Source of the DNA: Peptoniphilus_A sp022767005
GTDB taxonomy: Bacteria; Bacillota; Clostridia; Tissierellales; Peptoniphilaceae
Direction: 5' to 3'
NCBI RefSeq assembly: GCF_050315115.1
Contig: NZ_JBNPOJ010000004.1
Span: 1-64,000 of the forward strand
Length of the DNA: 64,000 bases
The translations under genes were made by a program, and so were the position numbers. Positions 61,351 to 64,000 of this stretch are shown here, one piece after another; within the stretch, counting starts at the first letter, position 1; each line of letters begins with the position of its first letter. Under the pieces are notes generated by a model that worked only from the letters and a program-made list of their open reading frames with translations, did no database searches and was not told the origin of the DNA.

Positions 61351-62703
61351 TTATTCTTCATTGGCTAAAACTGAAATTGCACACTCAATCCTTTTCTTTT
61401 CCATTGCACATCCAACTTTGTATGGTTTACTTATATCATTGTTGCTGTAATAAGCATTAGCGTGACATCCGCCTGAACAATAATATCTTGCCCAACAAGA
61501 TGGACAATCTTCATTAGTATAAACATTTGAGTTTTTAAAAGTATCTCTAAGATCAGTATTTAAAATTCCATCGTCAACATTTCCTAGCAAAAATTCTTCT
61601 TCTCCAACAAATTGGTGACAAGGATAAATTTCTCCTTGAGGAGTAATTGCCACATATTCTGAACCAGCGCCACAACCAATAGTTCTCTTAACAATACAAG
61701 GTCCTTGTGATAAATCAATAATAAAGTGGAAGAAAGAAAAATCCTTATCTTTTTTTCTAATACCGATGTAATCTTTACTCATCTTTTCGTATTCACTTAA
61801 TATTTTATCTAAATGTTCTTCTCTTATAGCATAGCTTTCTTTTTTGTCAGTAACTACTGGTTCAATAGATGTTTTTTTAAATCCATGAGAATAAAAATCC
61901 TTTAAATCTTCTGAGAAATCTAAATTCTCATTTGTAAATGTTCCTCTGATAAAGTAATCCTTATCTCCTCTTTTATCGATAAGCTCTTTAAATTTAGGAA
62001 CTATTACATCATAGGAACCTTTACCATTTATAGTTGGACGCATTCTGTCGTTTACTTCTCTTCTTCCATCAATAGAAAGAACAACATTGTCCATATTTTC
62101 ATTTATGAAATCTTCAATTTCTTTATTTAAAAGCATTCCATTAGTTGTAATGGTAAATCTGAAATGTTTTCCATGTTTTTTTTCTTCTTCTCTTCCATAA
62201 GCCACAAGTTTTTTTACTAAATCAAAATTCATAAGTGGTTCGCCACCGAAGAAGTCCACTTCAAGATTTTTTCTATTGCCAGAATTTTTTATTAAGAAAT
62301 CCAAAGCTTTTTTACCAGTTTCAAAGGACATTAAACTTCTATCGCCCTTAAAATCACCCTGTGAAGCAAAACAATATTTACATCTTAAATTACAATCATG
62401 AGCCACATGAAGACATAAAGCCTTTACAACATTTTGCGGATTATATTTTGGAAGTTTAAAATGTTCGTCTTCAGAAAATAGAAGACCTTCCTTTACTAAA
62501 TAATCTATTTCTTCATAGGCTTCTAAGGCATCTTGTTCCTTATAAATTCTTGAAAATTTTTCTATGACTTCATCTTTTGACATTTTTTCATAATCATCAA
62601 TCATCTCATATACGATTTTTTCAACAACATGAACAGAACCACTTGCAATATCAAGCACTATGTATCTGTCGTTTAAATAAAATTTGTGAATTCTTTCTAC
62701 CAT
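61351..62703 (-). CDS. scfB: Radical SAM/SPASM maturase of the SCIFF peptide
   Basis: The ATG at 62703 (MVERIHKFYL) is chosen for AAAGGAGTAAAG in front; the frame is open 27 bp further. The 450-aa enzyme has a RiPP-recognition-like N-terminus, the radical SAM motif CNLRCKYCF near 101-109, GGEPLMNFDLV, and a C-terminal SPASM domain with cysteines CGAGSEYVA, CHQFVG, CPSCWARYYCSGGCH and CAMEKKR. It makes thioether crosslinks in the peptide encoded next to it at 62755. The pair is universal in Clostridia though its final function is unknown. Confidence 0.93.
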   Translation of the reverse strand: MVERIHKFYLNDRYIVLDIASGSVHVVEKIVYEMIDDYEKMSKDEVIEKFSRIYKEQDALEAYEEIDYLVKEGLLFSEDEHFKLPKYNPQNVVKALCLHVAHDCNLRCKYCFASQGDFKGDRSLMSFETGKKALDFLIKNSGNRKNLEVDFFGGEPLMNFDLVKKLVAYGREEEKKHGKHFRFTITTNGMLLNKEIEDFINENMDNVVLSIDGRREVNDRMRPTINGKGSYDVIVPKFKELIDKRGDKDYFIRGTFTNENLDFSEDLKDFYSHGFKKTSIEPVVTDKKESYAIREEHLDKILSEYEKMSKDYIGIRKKDKDFSFFHFIIDLSQGPCIVKRTIGCGAGSEYVAITPQGEIYPCHQFVGEEEFLLGNVDDGILNTDLRDTFKNSNVYTNEDCPSCWARYYCSGGCHANAYYSNNDISKPYKVGCAMEKKRIECAISVLANEE

Positions 62704-62737
62704 CTTTACTCCTTTACCATTCCTTAACAAAATAAAA

Positions 62738-62753
62738 GCAAGGTTTCCCTTGC
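62738..62753 (-). terminator. Attenuating terminator between scfA and scfB
   Basis: GCAAGG-TTTC-CCTTGC (62738-62743 and 62748-62753); on the minus strand it is followed by TTTTATTTTG. Placed directly after the peptide stop, it would give much more precursor than enzyme mRNA. Confidence 0.85.
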
Positions 62754-62754
62754 C

Positions 62755-62901
62755 TTAGTTTTCAGAATTTTCACATTTTTGATTTCCAACTGTGCAACTA
62801 GTTTTGCAAGCTGATTGACAAGATGTTTGACATTCACCACATCCGCCTTTTTCATAGGTTTTTTTAAGATTTTTATTTGTAAGTGTTTTTATATGTTTCA
62901 T
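62755..62901 (-). CDS. scfA: SCIFF ribosomal peptide precursor
   Basis: This small gene was read by hand. The 48-aa product begins MKHIKTLTNKNLKKTYEKGG and continues CGECQTSCQSACKTSCTVG, with cysteines at 21, 24, 28, 32, 36 and 43: six cysteines in about forty-five residues, the exact SCIFF pattern. The leader part (1-20) should bind the maturase, and the cysteines form thioether links to nearby residues. A GGAGAAATT-type ribosome site is in front of the ATG at 62901. Confidence 0.95.
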   Translation of the reverse strand: MKHIKTLTNKNLKKTYEKGGCGECQTSCQSACKTSCTVGNQKCENSEN

Positions 62902-62909
62902 AATTTCTC

Positions 62910-63209
62910 CTATTCTTCTTCACTATCTTTAAGTTCTGAATTCTTTTTATAAGTGCCATTGATTCCCCACTTCATAATTTCAATTTTTGAATTATCTGAT
63001 GAAGTTTCAATAACTAAGTAATCTTCCTTAATAAGGACAATTTTTCCAATTATTCCACCGATTGTTATTACTTTATCTCCAACTTTTAAATTTTCACGCA
63101 TTTCATTTATTTCATTTGCTTTTTTCTTTTGCGGTCTTATCATGAAAAAATAAAAAATAACAAACATCAGTATTAAAGGAATAAAATTTAACATTGCTTT
63201 TTGCTCCAT
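62910..63209 (-). CDS. yajC: Preprotein translocase subunit YajC
   Basis: The ATG at 63209 (MEQKAMLNF) follows AAGGGGGTTAATA and is preferred over an earlier in-frame ATG at 63254. The 99-aa protein has one membrane span (about 6-24), then FFMIRPQKKK and the small cytosolic domain (LKVGDKVITIGGIIGKIV), the YajC signature. It binds the SecDF complex. It follows tgt, the usual pair. Confidence 0.95.
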   Translation of the reverse strand: MEQKAMLNFIPLILMFVIFYFFMIRPQKKKANEINEMRENLKVGDKVITIGGIIGKIVLIKEDYLVIETSSDNSKIEIMKWGINGTYKKNSELKDSEEE

Positions 63210-63278
63210 TATTAACCCCCTTCTTATAATATAATTAATAATTACATTATACATTTAATTGTATGACTTAACAAGAAA

Positions 63279-64000
63279 TTATTTATAACCATACTTCTTG
63301 TAAAAATCATTTTTATACTCTAAAAAATAATCTCCCTTTATTGACTCTCTAATATTTTTCATCATATTTAATAAAAAATATAAATTGTGAATAGTTGCAA
63401 GCCTCATGCCAAGTATCTCATCTACATTAAATAAATGTCTAATATATGCCTTAGAAAAATTTCTACAAGTGTAGCAATCACAGTCTTTATCAAGTGCAGA
63501 AAAATCTTCTTTGTAAAGAGCATTTTTTATTGCAATTTTACCATTATGAGTAAGAACTGTTCCATTTCTCGCAATTCTAGTTGGGAGAACACAGTCAGCC
63601 ATATCGACTCCTCTTTCAACTGCCTCAAATAAATAATCTGGGCTACCTACTCCCATTAAATATCTTGGCTTACTCTCTGGCATAAAATTAGTTGTGAAAT
63701 CTAAAATATCATTCATAAGATCAATTGGCTCTCCAACGGATAAACCTCCAATAGAATATCCCTTAAAGTCAATATCAACCATTTCTCTAGCAGAAATTTC
63801 TCGTAGGTCTTTATACATTCCACCTTGAATTATTCCGAAAAGGGTTTGATTATCTATATTCTTATGATGCTCTTTGCACCTTTCTGCCCATCTAAGAGTT
63901 CTTCTCATAGAATTGTCTATATACTCATAACTTGCAGGATAGGGTGCACATTCATCAAATGCCATTATTATATCTGAACCTAAAATATTTTGAATGTCTA
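63279..64000 (-). CDS. tgt: Queuine tRNA-ribosyltransferase, 5' end beyond the window
   Basis: The minus-strand frame is open from the right edge; upstream of the internal ATG at 63965 it continues as DIQNILGSDIIMAFDEC, the Tgt motif, so the gene is cut. Visible: GGLSVGEP (active-site loop), CVLPTRIARNG with the nucleophilic Asp just before it, and the zinc ligands CDCYTC plus a histidine in ATIHNL. It exchanges guanine 34 for preQ1 in Asp, Asn, His and Tyr tRNAs. About 240 residues of roughly 375 are in view. Confidence 0.95.
   Translation of the reverse strand, partial: DIQNILGSDIIMAFDECAPYPASYEYIDNSMRRTLRWAERCKEHHKNIDNQTLFGIIQGGMYKDLREISAREMVDIDFKGYSIGGLSVGEPIDLMNDILDFTTNFMPESKPRYLMGVGSPDYLFEAVERGVDMADCVLPTRIARNGTVLTHNGKIAIKNALYKEDFSALDKDCDCYTCRNFSKAYIRHLFNVDEILGMRLATIHNLYFLLNMMKNIRESIKGDYFLEYKNDFYKKYGYK

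Noticed and set aside
1..64000. tRNA, rRNA or CRISPR arrays
   Set aside because: I looked for T-loop motifs (GGTTCGAATCC type), rRNA core motifs and regularly spaced direct repeats, and found none.

Overview
The window is a low-G+C, gene-dense piece of a Firmicutes chromosome. The gene content and order best fit an anaerobic Tissierellia/Clostridia-type coccus of the Peptoniphilaceae kind: rqcH, rny, a lexA/yneA-like pair, mutS-mutL-miaA, der-plsY-gpsA, sepF-ylmH, recJ-rel-dtd, hemZ, the SCIFF peptide with its maturase, and tgt-yajC. Genus is inference. No rRNA, tRNA or CRISPR array was seen.

Layout. (1) 1-26957 is chromosomal core, almost all on the minus strand: rqcH (cut by the left edge), an M20 amidohydrolase, a stalk-domain exoprotein, a Xer-type recombinase, rny, the divergent yneA-like/lexA pair, a mismatch-repair and tRNA-modification run (miaB-mutS-mutL-miaA plus a PLP lyase), an envelope/division run (der-plsY-gpsA-HlyD-like-yggS-sepF-ylmH-lspA-rluD-like-FAD protein), and a split ThrE-type exporter on the plus strand. 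(2) 26958-47950 is an accessory island of about 21 kb. Its two edges carry opposite ends of an IS3-family element. The left third holds decayed and intact exported cysteine-hydrolase genes that share a duplicated leader with two dyads, next to a BlaR1/BlaI-like sensor-repressor pair. The middle and right hold a higher-G+C mobilizable element: large serine recombinase, TnpW-like protein, DnaC-like loader, replisome organizer, a hairpin array, PcfB-like protein, MobA/MobL relaxase, and a strong oriT candidate. Its cargo is a two-component-regulated antimicrobial-peptide-type ABC transporter. A Maff2 gene and an SSB pseudogene are all that remains of a conjugation module. (3) 47963-64000 is core again: a TraB-family protein, two coiled-coil membrane proteins, an RseC-like protein, aspS, a divergent Mur ligase, hemZ, an MBL hydrolase, dtd, rel, recJ, the SCIFF system, yajC and tgt (cut by the right edge).

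How the parts work together. The core operons join DNA repair, tRNA quality, stringent response and envelope synthesis. The island looks like a mobilizable element that needs a helper conjugation system, carrying peptide resistance under a classic activator promoter (four 11-bp direct repeats in place of a -35 box). The most unusual material is the family of exported hydrolases with duplicated dyad-bearing leaders beside a BlaR1-like sensor whose extracellular domain does not look like a penicillin-binding domain, and the dense stem-loop regions at 38640-38940 and 41150-41470. All functional calls come from reading motifs; no database search was run.
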